The position numbers and the translations under genes were made by a program. 50,254 nt of DNA from Bacteroidota bacterium (lineage in GTDB: Bacteria; Bacteroidota; Ignavibacteria; Ignavibacteriales; Ignavibacteriaceae), in NCBI GenBank assembly GCA_022708025.1, contig JAKIZM010000021.1:1-50254 (forward strand). Direction: 5' to 3'. Position 1 is the stretch's first letter; the number at the start of each line of letters is the position of its first letter. Below are positions 17,845 to 26,858 of this stretch, piece after piece. The notes under the pieces are model-generated. The model saw nothing but the letters and a program-made list of their open reading frames with translations, ran no database searches and was not told where the DNA came from.

Positions 17845-18855
17845 TTACTGTGTCTTTAAGTTATACTGGTTTGCAAGATTCTTTAATCTTCTTGGATAAT
17901 CGGTTTGGATTCCGTTTATTCCGCTTTTAATTAAGCATTCCATTTCATGTTTATCGTTAATTGTGCATCCAATAAGAAAATCTATTTTACTTTCCGGATT
18001 TTTTTTGTTGAAAGATTTTCTTTTTCTTACATCATATTTAATCAGCCTTCTGAATGTAATCCAATTAGCAATTGTTATTTGTCTTGGTTTTAAAATTAAA
18101 GCAACCTTATTATTATTTTTTGTTGCAACCTTTATTGTGCTGTGCTTTTTTGGTGAGAAAATAAATCCGGGCGGTATTTCAACATCAAGACTGTAAGTTA
18201 AATCCGGATAATTACTTTTTGCGATTGCCTGAACTTCAGGAAAAAAAGTTTCAATAATAAAATTAACAGAAGGTTTAAATTCTTTTATTAGTAACTCAAG
18301 CTGATTAAGGATTGTTAATATTAACTTCTTTTCACTTTTAGGCACCTTAATATCAAGAAAAACATATTTTATCTGAGGTTTATCTGTAAGCCAAATCATA
18401 AACTCTTTTAATGTTGGAATATGAGCATCAACCGGAGTTGAATCACTTTTTCTTAAATATTTAAAATGAGTTCTCATTTCTTGCAATGTCAACTCAGATG
18501 TTTTATTTCTGTATCCGCTAAATGGTGCAGGGAAATCAGGTTTGTAAGTTACTTCAGGTTCAACACCGCGTTCTCTTAAGAAACCAACTAATTCATCAGG
18601 ATTCCAATCGTGCCAGAGTATAACTTCTTTATCTTTAGTTAAGCAAATATCAATTTCAAGCGAATTAGCGCCTTCTCTAACTGCACGTTCCAAAGAGGGA
18701 ATAGTATTTTCCGGTTCATTTACCGGCGAGCCGCGATGACCGCAAATCAAAAATAAATTTTCTCTATCAATCCTGGAAGTTCTGATAGGACAAAATCTGA
18801 AAAGCTCTTTAAACCATATTTTATATTTTAATAATCTTCGTTTTAAACTTGCCAT
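17845..18855 (-). CDS. Glycerophosphodiester phosphodiesterase
   Basis: A 336-residue GDPD-fold enzyme hydrolysing glycerophosphodiesters to glycerol-3-phosphate plus alcohol. Conserved catalytic residues are visible: His40-Arg41 in GHRGSP, Glu47 with ENT, Glu67 and Asp69 in LEIDICLT, and His82 in WHDW. A final TIM-barrel motif GINGIQTDYP follows. There is no signal peptide, so it is probably cytoplasmic. The first 30 residues are basic. The gene stands alone and converges on the GT-C gene with an 8-bp gap. Confidence 0.9.
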   Translation of the reverse strand: MASLKRRLLKYKIWFKELFRFCPIRTSRIDRENLFLICGHRGSPVNEPENTIPSLERAVREGANSLEIDICLTKDKEVILWHDWNPDELVGFLRERGVEPEVTYKPDFPAPFSGYRNKTSELTLQEMRTHFKYLRKSDSTPVDAHIPTLKEFMIWLTDKPQIKYVFLDIKVPKSEKKLILTILNQLELLIKEFKPSVNFIIETFFPEVQAIAKSNYPDLTYSLDVEIPPGFIFSPKKHSTIKVATKNNNKVALILKPRQITIANWITFRRLIKYDVRKRKSFNKKNPESKIDFLIGCTINDKHEMECLIKSGINGIQTDYPRRLKNLANQYNLKTQ

Positions 18856-18882
18856 AATTCTGTTTTATTATGATTTTACGTT

Positions 18883-18890
18883 CAAAGTTA
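18883..18890 (-). promoter_or_regulatory. Bacteroidota -7 element (TAACTTTG) for the phosphodiesterase gene
   Basis: On the minus strand TAACTTTG fits TAnnTTTG exactly, 28 bp before the phosphodiesterase start. No clear TTG is seen at the -33 position. Confidence 0.45.
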
Positions 18891-18929
18891 TTGTATAAAA
18901 ATATCAGATAAAAATAAGTCATTTATATT

Positions 18930-19298
18930 GTGAAAAAGAAAAAAAGAACAGCTCAGAAAAAAGATAAAACACGCAAGGACTTTTTTAATAAAGTATATAA
19001 AATCACAAAAAAGATTCCTTATGGTAAAGTAACAACTTTCGGAGATATAGCAGAAACTTGTGGAATTCGTTCTGCTGCAAGAACTGTTGGATGGGCATTA
19101 AACGGCTGCGGACCTGATATTCCGGCTCATCGTGTTGTTAATCGTTATGGGGCTTTAACCGGAAAATTTCATTTCGGAGACCCGAATCTTATGGAAGAAT
19201 TATTACGCAGTGAAGGAATTGAGTTCGATGAAAAAGGCTGTGTAATACTTGAAAAATATCTTTGGAAGCCAAAGAAAAATGCTGTTTCTAAGAAATGA
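18930..19298 (+). CDS. Alkyltransferase-like (ATL) protein, MGMT family
   Basis: A 122-residue protein with the DNA-binding domain of O6-alkylguanine-DNA alkyltransferases: IPYGKVTTFGDIAE, the Arg-finger helix RSAARTVGWALNGC, and the active-site segment. The normal PCHRV is PAHRV here (residues 65-69), so the alkyl-accepting cysteine is replaced by Ala66. Such ATL proteins bind O6-alkylguanine without removing the alkyl group and pass the lesion to nucleotide excision repair. The start is GTG, followed by a Lys-rich tail not seen in the shortest ATLs. It is divergent from the phosphodiesterase gene and followed by a terminator. Confidence 0.88.
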   Translation: MKKKKRTAQKKDKTRKDFFNKVYKITKKIPYGKVTTFGDIAETCGIRSAARTVGWALNGCGPDIPAHRVVNRYGALTGKFHFGDPNLMEELLRSEGIEFDEKGCVILEKYLWKPKKNAVSKK

Positions 19299-19328
19299 TT
19301 ATTCCATATAGAAACAGCAGCTTTTCTT
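19281..19328 (+). terminator. Rho-independent terminator overlapping the ATL stop codon
   Basis: A 10-bp stem GCTGTTTCTA (19281-19290) / TAGAAACAGC (19309-19318) encloses the ATL stop and is followed by AGCTTTTCTTT. A second small stem (GCAGCT/AGCTGC, 19317-19336) could serve the convergent minus-strand gene. Confidence 0.6.
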
Positions 19329-19350
19329 TCAGCTGCAGTTATTTTGCTTT

Positions 19351-20274
19351 TTAGTAACGTTTAACTTCTATTGAAGATACACCGCAATCAATATCTATAT
19401 ATATTTTCTTTGAGTACTTATCAAAATCTTCATTCCGGTATATGTCTTTATTTGTTTTTACAAAGCCTTCGTAGTTTCTGTTTGATAAAGCAGCATCAGA
19501 ATTTATTTCGCAACCAACTGAATCCGGAATAAGAATTTCAATATCAGAAGCACCTGCGTCAATATCTACACGGGTAACTTCAGACAGATCTCCTAATTTT
19601 ATTTTTAACTTTGCAGCACCCATATCTATATCAAGTTTACTTATTTTATACGGAGTAAGATCAAGGTCAACTGATGCTGCACCAATTCCAAAATTTAATT
19701 CCCAATCAGGTTTAGTATTTAAAGACATTTCGACGAGATTTTTATAGTTCTTAGTGCCGAGATTAAACTTCGTATTTTTCATTTTAAATTGAATATCAGC
19801 ATGTGAATTATCTTCATCTAATTTCATTTTAAGATCATAATTATTTTTTGAACCTTCAGAAGTAAAGTCAAAAAGTTTTTCTGTTGAACCTAAAATTTTA
19901 AAATTACCGGCACCTGCACTGAAATTTAATACAGCAGTCTTTACTGAATCAGTATATTCTTTTGAGAAGTAAGTTGTATCATAAAGCGGAGTTCCTTCAC
20001 CAAAGTTCAGTTCAAAATCATTATTAAATAAATTTGTAGTTGCACTAACTGATGCATAAATGGTGAAAGCTAAAACTAATGCTGCCAGAGCTGCAACTAT
20101 TATCTTTCCTGTTTTATTTTTTACAAGTATTGAAATTCCGATTAGAACGAGTACTGTTGGCCAGAATTTCCAGACTGTGTCCCAGGAAAAACTGAAATTT
20201 GTGTAATTGCCAAGTAGTAATAAAACTCCTATTGCTAAAAAAAATACTCCCCAAAAAATGCTTGATGTTTTCAT
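19351..20274 (-). CDS. LiaI/LiaF-like membrane protein with C-terminal beta-helix domain
   Basis: A 307-residue protein. Three hydrophobic segments in the first about 80 residues (FWGVFFLAIGVLLLLGN, TVLVLIGISILV, IIVAALAALVLAFTI) are the LiaI/LiaF-type transmembrane module (DUF5668). They are followed by a soluble domain of repeated short beta-strands (LNFSAGAGNFKILGS, IGAASVDLDL, DMGAAKLKIKLG, DAGASDIEILIP, DCGVSSIEVKRY) of the LiaF/toast-rack type. Such proteins sense or respond to envelope stress. It overlaps the PspC gene by one base (ATGA-type coupling). No cognate two-component system is nearby. Confidence 0.75.
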   Translation of the reverse strand: MKTSSIFWGVFFLAIGVLLLLGNYTNFSFSWDTVWKFWPTVLVLIGISILVKNKTGKIIVAALAALVLAFTIYASVSATTNLFNNDFELNFGEGTPLYDTTYFSKEYTDSVKTAVLNFSAGAGNFKILGSTEKLFDFTSEGSKNNYDLKMKLDEDNSHADIQFKMKNTKFNLGTKNYKNLVEMSLNTKPDWELNFGIGAASVDLDLTPYKISKLDIDMGAAKLKIKLGDLSEVTRVDIDAGASDIEILIPDSVGCEINSDAALSNRNYEGFVKTNKDIYRNEDFDKYSKKIYIDIDCGVSSIEVKRY

Positions 20275-20747
20275 TAGATCACCTCATTCGTATTTTGATT
20301 TTTTGCTTTAAGGATTATTGCTAATCCAAGAATTATTAATATAACCGGCCAATAATCTCTGAAATAAAATCCGGGAACAAAATTACTTATTAAAATAATC
20401 ATACCTAAAACAACAAGTAAAACTCCTGCAAAAACTGTTTTATTATTATTCAGATTTTTATAAAGCATATTTGATTGTAAATCATTTGAAATTTTTTTTT
20501 CACCTTCGTCATCAACTAAGTTAGCATCAGTTTTGTTTTCCTGATTAAACGGTGTAATAATATATGGTTTCTGAGGAATAATAATCCACAAAATTATATA
20601 TGCTAAAATTCCACCGCCGCCAAAAATTACCGCCAGAACAAAAGCAAGTCTGATAATAACCGGGTCTATGCTAAAATATTCAGCTATACCACCACAAACT
20701 CCGCCGATTATTTTATCCGTTACTGAACGATATAGTTTTTTATTCAT
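20274..20747 (-). CDS. PspC domain-containing membrane protein
   Basis: A 157-residue protein. An N-terminal PspC domain ([20 protein letters not shown] through [14 protein letters not shown], about residues 3-60) is followed by a charged linker and two hydrophobic segments (about 105-150) resembling the LiaI/DUF5668 module of its partner. PspC in enterobacteria links membrane stress to the phage-shock response. No pspA or pspF is visible. A strong AAAGGAG lies 6 nt before the ATG. It is the first gene of a two-gene operon. Confidence 0.82.
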   Translation of the reverse strand: MNKKLYRSVTDKIIGGVCGGIAEYFSIDPVIIRLAFVLAVIFGGGGILAYIILWIIIPQKPYIITPFNQENKTDANLVDDEGEKKISNDLQSNMLYKNLNNNKTVFAGVLLVVLGMIILISNFVPGFYFRDYWPVILIILGLAIILKAKNQNTNEVI

Positions 20748-21156
20748 ATCAGGCTCCTTTCTAATTCAAATTTCTATTGTAAAAATAATATATAAATAGA
20801 TGGAAGGTTGTTTTAATGGTATGAATGGTAATGAGCGATTAGATTTGGAAAAATCAATTTATTTTCGGGCGAATGGAATCGGTAAATAGAAGGAAAATAG
20901 TTATTTATTCCGCTTTTTAGATGCTTTCTCAAAATAATTCTTTGTTTAAAAGAGAAATGACTCTGCTTAAAAAGTAAGTGTTTTTACTTAAATTTTTAAA
21001 GATTTTTTGATAAATAAATTCCGGATACTCAATTAAATAAATTGATTTCTAAAAGTTATTCTTGAAAATCCTTTAAGGAAAATGATATTGGAATCAATTA
21101 AACTTATCTTATTTTAGTTGCAATACTTTATTTAATATTGAGATAAAAACTACTTT
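20748..21156. other. 409-bp intergenic region between divergent genes
   Basis: No convincing coding region is seen. A plus-strand hairpin near 20878-20913 (TAAATA...TATTTA with an outer CGG...CCG) is followed by CTTTTTAG, and another small stem AAGTAA/TTACTT lies near 20969-20989. They could be the end of a short plus-strand RNA or simply AT-rich noise. Promoters for the PspC gene and nadE must lie here, but no exact TAnnTTTG is evident. Confidence 0.4.
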
Positions 21157-22794
21157 ATGAAAATAGCTCTTTGTCAGATAAACCCGATTGTAGGGTATCT
21201 TGAATACAATAAGAAAAAAATTATAGATGGATATAAGGAGGCAGTTGAAGCAAAAGTTGATTTAGCGATTTTCCCTGAGCTTGCACTTGTCGGTTATCCG
21301 CCTTTAGACCTTGTCGAAAAATCTGAGTTCAGACAAGCAGTTAAAAAGGCAACTGATGAAATAGCTTCACAAACAGGTTCAGTCGGTTTAATTTTTGGAA
21401 CAATCACAGAGGAATTAAATAAAAAAGGAACACATATTTATAATTCAGCGGTGCTTTGTTTTAAGGGAAAAATTCAATTCACACAAAATAAATCATTAAT
21501 TCCGAATTATGATGTGTTTGATGAGATGCGTTATTTCGATTCCGCAAAAAAAGTTTCAGTCTTTAAATACAAAGGAGAAAAACTAGGTATTTCGATTTGT
21601 GAGGATATTTGGAATGATGAAAATTATTGGTACAAAAAGAGATATCGTAAAAACCCGATTAAAGATTTAGTCAATCAGGGAGCATCAATCTTAATAAATA
21701 TCTCTGCCAGTCCTTATTTTTATGGCAAACGAACTGCCCGTAGGGAAATGCTATCTGCTTTAACAAAAAAAGATAAAATACCTTTAGTGTATGTTTGCTG
21801 TGTCAGTGCACAGACTGATCTGATTTTTGATGGAGCAAGTATGTGCTTTGATAAAAAAGGAAATCTTGTAAAAATTGGTAAAACTTTTCAGGAAGATTTT
21901 CTTGTATTTGATACCAAAGAAAAATTGAATCCGGTCATAGAGTGTGAAGGAAAATTTGAGGAAGAAGTATTGAACTCTCTTATCTTCGGATTGAAGGAAT
22001 ATTGTTCAAAACTTAATTTTAAAAAAGTTGTTATTGGATTAAGCGGCGGAATAGATTCTGCCCTTGTAACTTATATAGCTGTTAAAGCATTAGGAGCTGA
22101 GAATGTTCATGTTTTAATTATGCCGTCTAAATACTCAAGTGAAGAGAGCATAAAAGATGCTAACGAATTAATAAGAAACCTTAATATTAAATCGGATAAT
22201 GTAGGCATTCAACCGGTTGTTGATGAGACTTTATCACAGTTAAATACAGTTTTAAATTCTAATGTTGTATCCATAACAGAAGAAAACCTGCAAGCAAGAG
22301 TAAGAGGGAATTATCTGATGGCTTTCTCAAATAATTTTGGTCATCTTCTGCTTACAACCGGTAACAAATCTGAAATTGCAGTCGGTTATTGTACTTTATA
22401 CGGAGATATGTGCGGAGGAATTGCTGTTATTGCTGATGTGTATAAGACAGATGTTTACAGGCTTGCAAATTATATCAATAGAAACAACGAAATAATACCA
22501 AAATATATAATTGATAGAGTTCCCTCAGCAGAATTAAAACCAAATCAAACTGATCAGGATACTTTACCTCCATACGAACTACTGGATAAAATTCTAAAAA
22601 TGTATCTTGAAGAAAACAAAGAGTTTAATGAAATTAATAAAGTTATAAATGATGAAGCATTAGTAAGAAAAGTTTTGAGAATGGTCGATACAAGTGAGTT
22701 TAAACGCAATCAGTCCGCACCTGCTCTCCGGATATCCTCCAAAGCATTTGGATACGGCAGAAGATTTCCCATTGTACAAGGCTGGCGTAGATAG
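21157..22794 (+). CDS. nadE: Glutamine-dependent NAD+ synthetase
   Basis: A 545-residue two-domain enzyme that converts deamido-NAD to NAD with ATP and glutamine. The N-terminal nitrilase-type glutaminase (about 1-250) has the Glu of FPELALVGYPP, a Lys in NKSLIPNYDVFDE and the nucleophile Cys of ISICEDIWND. The C-terminal synthetase domain (about 270-545) has the PP-loop GLSGGIDSALVT and ARVRGNYLMAFSN. Length matches bacterial glutamine-dependent forms. It appears to stand at the head of a plus-strand run, with korA 106 bp behind. Confidence 0.95.
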   Translation: MKIALCQINPIVGYLEYNKKKIIDGYKEAVEAKVDLAIFPELALVGYPPLDLVEKSEFRQAVKKATDEIASQTGSVGLIFGTITEELNKKGTHIYNSAVLCFKGKIQFTQNKSLIPNYDVFDEMRYFDSAKKVSVFKYKGEKLGISICEDIWNDENYWYKKRYRKNPIKDLVNQGASILINISASPYFYGKRTARREMLSALTKKDKIPLVYVCCVSAQTDLIFDGASMCFDKKGNLVKIGKTFQEDFLVFDTKEKLNPVIECEGKFEEEVLNSLIFGLKEYCSKLNFKKVVIGLSGGIDSALVTYIAVKALGAENVHVLIMPSKYSSEESIKDANELIRNLNIKSDNVGIQPVVDETLSQLNTVLNSNVVSITEENLQARVRGNYLMAFSNNFGHLLLTTGNKSEIAVGYCTLYGDMCGGIAVIADVYKTDVYRLANYINRNNEIIPKYIIDRVPSAELKPNQTDQDTLPPYELLDKILKMYLEENKEFNEINKVINDEALVRKVLRMVDTSEFKRNQSAPALRISSKAFGYGRRFPIVQGWRR

Positions 22795-22900
22795 ATAAAT
22801 TACCTATGATATAGTTCAATTGAACACAAAATGGATTGTAAAATCTATACAGTCTTATTACTTTAGTGTTAGCAAATTATTAATTTTTAGAGTAAGCGAA

Positions 22901-24748
22901 ATGACAAACGAAAAAGAATTACAAATAATTGAAGAGGTTACCGTAAGATTTGCAGGAGATTCGGGTGATGGAATGCAACTTACAGGTTCTCAATTTAGTG
23001 ATACAACTGCCTGGGTAGGTAATGATCTAAAAACTCTGCCTGATTATCCCGCCGAAATTCGCGCACCCGCCGGAACAATATACGGAGTTAGTGGATTTCA
23101 ATTGCATTTTAGCAGTGAAAATATTCATACTCCCGGTGATCAGCCGGATGTTTTAGTGGCAATGAATCCGGCAGCTTTAAAGAAAAATCTACCTGAGTTA
23201 AAGAAAAACGGAATGATAATCGTTAATAGTGATGCTTTCGATTCAAAGAATTTAAAGCTTGCTCATTATGATTCTAATCCGCTAGAAGATAATACCTTGG
23301 ATGGTATTACGGTTTTTACGGTTCCTATAACTTCATTAACTGAAAATGCATTAAAGGATACCAAGTTATCAGTCAAAGAGATTGCAAGATGTAAAAACTT
23401 TTTTGCTCTTGGGTTGATGTATTGGTTATATAACAGACCGCTTGAGAATACACACAAGTGGATTGAAGAAAAGTTTGCAAAGAATCCGGAATTTATCGAC
23501 GCGAATAAAAAAGCTTTGCACGCCGGGTATAATTACGGTGAAATGACTGAAGTTTTTACAACCCGTTATGCTGTTGAACCAGCAAAACTTCCGAAAGGAA
23601 TTTACAGGAATATTTCGGGCAACGAAGCAACAGCTTTAGGACTTCTCGCAGCATCAGTAAGAAGCGGACTTCAGTTGTTTTTAGGATCTTATCCGATTAC
23701 TCCTGCTACAGATATTTTACAGTTTTTAAGCACATATAAAAATTTTGGTGTTAAAACATTTCAAGCGGAAGATGAAATTGCGGGTATCGCTACTGCGATA
23801 GGTGCTTCCTTTGCTGGTAATCTTGCTGTAACTACAACCAGCGGTCCGGGATTAGCATTAAAAACTGAAGCAATAGGTCTTGCAGTAATGACAGAACTAC
23901 CTTTGGTTATTATAAATGTTCAAAGAGGCGGACCAAGCACAGGTTTACCTACTAAAACTGAACAAGCAGATCTTTTACAAGCTGTTTTAGGTAGAAACGG
24001 AGAAGCTCCTGTAGCAGTGATTGCAGCAAAGACTCCAAGAGATTGTTTTTATATGGCAATTGAAGCTTCGAGAATTGCATTAAAATATATGACACCGGTT
24101 ATTCTTTTAACTGATGGATATCTTGCAAATGGTAGTGAGCCATGGAGAATTCCAAGCGTGGATAGTTTGCCTAAAATTGATGTGAAATTAAGAACTGAGA
24201 AAGAAGGATTTTATCCGTACTTAAGAAATGAATTCTTGGCAAGACCTTGGGCAATACCTGGAACTCCGGATCTCGAACATCGAATTGGTGGTTTGGAAAA
24301 AGCTGATATCACAGGAAATGTAAGCTATGATCCTGATAATCATAACAAGATGAGCAGGTTAAGAGCTGAAAAAATTAAAAATATCGAAAATGATATCCCA
24401 CTGCTTGAAGTTGATGGTGACCAATCAGGTGATCTTTTGGTCCTTGGTTGGGGTGGGACTTATGGTTCTATCAAAGAAGCTGTTATAAAGGCTAGGATTT
24501 TAGGTTACAAGGTTTCTCAGGCTCATTTGCAATACCTTAATCCATTCCCGAAAAATACCGGCGAGGTATTAAAGAGCTTTAAGAAAGTACTTGTTCCGGA
24601 AATCAATCTTGGGCAGCTTGCTAAATTATTAAGAAGTGAATATCTCATTGAAGTTGAACAGTTTAATATGATGAGAGGATTGCCTTTAAGAGTTTCATAT
24701 ATATTAAATAAGATTAAAGAAATCCAAGGAGGAAGTAATGGAAAGTAA
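22901..24748 (+). CDS. korA: 2-oxoacid:ferredoxin oxidoreductase, fused gamma-alpha subunit
   Basis: A 615-residue subunit in which the gamma domain (about 12-195, starting VTVRFAGDSGDGMQLTG) is fused ahead of the alpha domain (from about 225, with GNEATALGLLAASVRSGLQLFLGSYPITP). The alpha domain has the QAEDEIAGIATAIGAS segment. The layout is that of the KorA type acting on 2-oxoglutarate with KorB. The frame is open to a TTG at 22820, but the residues before ATG 22901 do not fit the family. Its end overlaps korB by 11 bp, with AAGGAGG just before the korB start. The complex links the TCA cycle to low-potential ferredoxin and may run reductively; substrate specificity is not provable from sequence alone. 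Confidence 0.9.
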   Translation: MTNEKELQIIEEVTVRFAGDSGDGMQLTGSQFSDTTAWVGNDLKTLPDYPAEIRAPAGTIYGVSGFQLHFSSENIHTPGDQPDVLVAMNPAALKKNLPELKKNGMIIVNSDAFDSKNLKLAHYDSNPLEDNTLDGITVFTVPITSLTENALKDTKLSVKEIARCKNFFALGLMYWLYNRPLENTHKWIEEKFAKNPEFIDANKKALHAGYNYGEMTEVFTTRYAVEPAKLPKGIYRNISGNEATALGLLAASVRSGLQLFLGSYPITPATDILQFLSTYKNFGVKTFQAEDEIAGIATAIGASFAGNLAVTTTSGPGLALKTEAIGLAVMTELPLVIINVQRGGPSTGLPTKTEQADLLQAVLGRNGEAPVAVIAAKTPRDCFYMAIEASRIALKYMTPVILLTDGYLANGSEPWRIPSVDSLPKIDVKLRTEKEGFYPYLRNEFLARPWAIPGTPDLEHRIGGLEKADITGNVSYDPDNHNKMSRLRAEKIKNIENDIPLLEVDGDQSGDLLVLGWGGTYGSIKEAVIKARILGYKVSQAHLQYLNPFPKNTGEVLKSFKKVLVPEINLGQLAKLLRSEYLIEVEQFNMMRGLPLRVSYILNKIKEIQGGSNGK

Positions 24749-25775
24749 AGTTGAGTTGAAAACAGAAAAGTTGACTGCTAAAGATTTTGCATCGGATCAG
24801 GAAGTAAGATGGTGTCCCGGATGTGGTAATTATTCAATACTTGCTCAGGTTCAAAGAACTTTTCCTGAAATAATTGAAGTACCAAAGGAAAATGTGGTCT
24901 GGATATCCGGAATCGGGTGTTCAAGCCGCTTTCCATATTATATGGGCACTTATGGATTTCATGGAATTCATGGAAGAGCACCTGTATTAGCAACAGGAGC
25001 CAAACTTGCAAATCCAAAGCTGGATGTTTGGGTTGCTACAGGAGATGGTGATCTGCTTAGTATTGGTGGTAATCATTTTATTCATGCTTGCAGAAAAAAT
25101 ATTGATTTAAAAGTTCTTTTGTTTAATAATCAGATTTATGGATTAACGAAGGGACAGTATTCACCAACATCTGAAAGAGGAAAAGTTACAAAGACCACTC
25201 CTTTTGGAAGCGTTGATTATCCGTTCAACCCTACAATGCTTGCTACAGGTGCTGATGCAACTTTTATTGCACGCTCAATTGATCGGAATCCAAAGCACTT
25301 ACAAGATATGATTAAAAGAGTTGCTAAACATAAAGGATTAGCTTTTCTGGAAATATATCAGAATTGTAACATCTTTAATGATGGAGCATTCGCTGTATTA
25401 ACTGAAAAAGATACAAAGGATGATAATGTCTTAATATTAGAACATAATCAACCGATGGTCTTTGGAAAAAATAAAGATAAAGGAATTAAACTTGATGGTT
25501 TAAAACCAGTAGTCATTGATATCTCGAACGGAAAACATTCAATCAATGATGTATTTGTTCACGACGAATTTGACGAATCTCCGGTTCGTTCTACCATATT
25601 GTCAAGCTTTACTAATATGCCTGGTTTTCCAACCCCGATTGGCGTGTTCAGACAAGTATTTAAACCTACTTATGGTCAAGGACTTACAGAACAAATTGAA
25701 GAAGTAAAGAAAAGAAAAGGTGAAGGTGATTTGGAAAAAGTCTTATTTAGCGGAAATACCTGGGAAGTTAATTAA
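24738..25775 (+). CDS. korB: 2-oxoacid:ferredoxin oxidoreductase, beta subunit
   Basis: A 345-residue thiamine-pyrophosphate subunit. It has the CPGCGN segment near the start (WCPGCGNYSIL) and GIGCSSRFPYY, which together supply cysteines of the family. The TPP-binding GDGDLLSIGGNHF and NNQIYGLTKGQYSPTS follow. There is no separate ferredoxin-like delta subunit, consistent with KorAB types. The start has a strong AAGGAGG within korA. A double hairpin terminator follows the gene. Confidence 0.92.
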   Translation: MESKVELKTEKLTAKDFASDQEVRWCPGCGNYSILAQVQRTFPEIIEVPKENVVWISGIGCSSRFPYYMGTYGFHGIHGRAPVLATGAKLANPKLDVWVATGDGDLLSIGGNHFIHACRKNIDLKVLLFNNQIYGLTKGQYSPTSERGKVTKTTPFGSVDYPFNPTMLATGADATFIARSIDRNPKHLQDMIKRVAKHKGLAFLEIYQNCNIFNDGAFAVLTEKDTKDDNVLILEHNQPMVFGKNKDKGIKLDGLKPVVIDISNGKHSINDVFVHDEFDESPVRSTILSSFTNMPGFPTPIGVFRQVFKPTYGQGLTEQIEEVKKRKGEGDLEKVLFSGNTWEVN

Positions 25776-25778
25776 ACT

Positions 25779-25850
25779 CATCAACTATGAATTTTTGTTG
25801 ATGTTAAAGTTATGATTCGGGCTTGAATTATTATCAAGCCCTTTTATTTT
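25779..25850 (+). terminator. Terminator region after korB
   Basis: Two hairpins lie in a row: CATCAAC (25779-25785) / GTTGATG (25797-25803), and GGGCTTGA (25819-25826) / TCAAGCCC (25834-25841). The second has a 7-nt loop and is followed by TTTTATTTTT, which makes it a strong intrinsic terminator. Confidence 0.85.
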
Positions 25851-25860
25851 TAAATGATAT

Positions 25861-26844
25861 ATGATAGATTTTTTGAAACTTAAAGAAATTATTCTGGATA
25901 ATAATTCCTTTCTTATCACCACTCATGTTAATCCTGATGCTGATGCTATTGGCTCTGAAGTAGCTTTTTATTATATCTTGAAAAAGCTTAGGAAAAAAGC
26001 TTATATAATCAATCACAGTAAAACTCCTTATAATCTGGAATTTCTCAACGAAGGAAATATTATTTATCAGTATGATGCAAATGTTCATAAAAGTTTATTC
26101 GATAAAGTTGATGTGTTAGTTGCATTGGATTTTAATCGTGCAAACAGAGTTGTAAGTATGGAACAGCCATTTCGCGATTCTAAAAAAATAAAAATTTGTA
26201 TAGATCATCATCAATCACCGGAAGATTTTGTTGATTATATTTTTTTAGATACTGATTATTGTGCAACGGGACATATTATTTTTGATTTTATAAAACAGAC
26301 AAGTATTGTAAACCTGGATTTGCAAATTGCCAATCCTATCTATGCTGCAATTATGACCGATACCGGATCGTTCCGATTTGAGAGAACTACTTCTGAAGTC
26401 CATAGAATCGTAGCAGAATTACTTGATCTTGGTGTAAGTCCGTGGGAAATTTATGATCAGCTTTATGATCGGAGTAAATTCAGTAAAATCAGATTGCTTG
26501 GGCGAGCATTAGATTCTGTTAAATTGGAAGCAGAAAATAAAATAGGTTATATGACAATAACTCAAAAAGATTTTGATGAACTTGGTGCTTTTGAAAGTGA
26601 CACAGAAAATTTTGTTAACTACAATCTTTCTGTTGAAAATGTTGTTTTGGGAATTCTATTCATTGAACTTAAAAATGGTTTTAAAGTCAGCTTTCGTTCT
26701 AAAGGAGATATTCCTGTAAATCTTTTAGCAAAAGAGTTTGGAGGAGGTGGTCATATTAACGCTTCAGGTGCAAGGTTCTTTACAAATAATATGCAGGAAA
26801 TGATACCTGTAATTCTTTCAAAAGCAAAAAGTTATCTTAAGTAG
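25861..26844 (+). CDS. nrnA: DHH-family phosphoesterase, NrnA-like oligoribonuclease/pAp phosphatase
   Basis: A 327-residue DHH/DHHA1 protein. The N-terminal domain has the metal-binding motifs THVNPDADAIGS, ALDFNRANR and the DHH signature CIDHHQSP, then AIMTDTGSFRFE. The C-terminal DHHA1 domain has EFGGGGHINASGA. NrnA-type enzymes degrade short oligoribonucleotides and dephosphorylate pAp; some relatives act on cyclic dinucleotide products, an alternative here. It begins right after the korB terminator, with no obvious Shine-Dalgarno, and is followed closely by pepA. Confidence 0.9.
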   Translation: MIDFLKLKEIILDNNSFLITTHVNPDADAIGSEVAFYYILKKLRKKAYIINHSKTPYNLEFLNEGNIIYQYDANVHKSLFDKVDVLVALDFNRANRVVSMEQPFRDSKKIKICIDHHQSPEDFVDYIFLDTDYCATGHIIFDFIKQTSIVNLDLQIANPIYAAIMTDTGSFRFERTTSEVHRIVAELLDLGVSPWEIYDQLYDRSKFSKIRLLGRALDSVKLEAENKIGYMTITQKDFDELGAFESDTENFVNYNLSVENVVLGILFIELKNGFKVSFRSKGDIPVNLLAKEFGGGGHINASGARFFTNNMQEMIPVILSKAKSYLK

Positions 26845-26858
26845 TAAAGGTAAAAAGT

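Noticed and set aside
22820..22900. N-terminal extension of korA from TTG 22820
   Set aside because: The 27 extra residues do not resemble the gamma-domain N-terminus, and the ATG at 22901 fits the family length.
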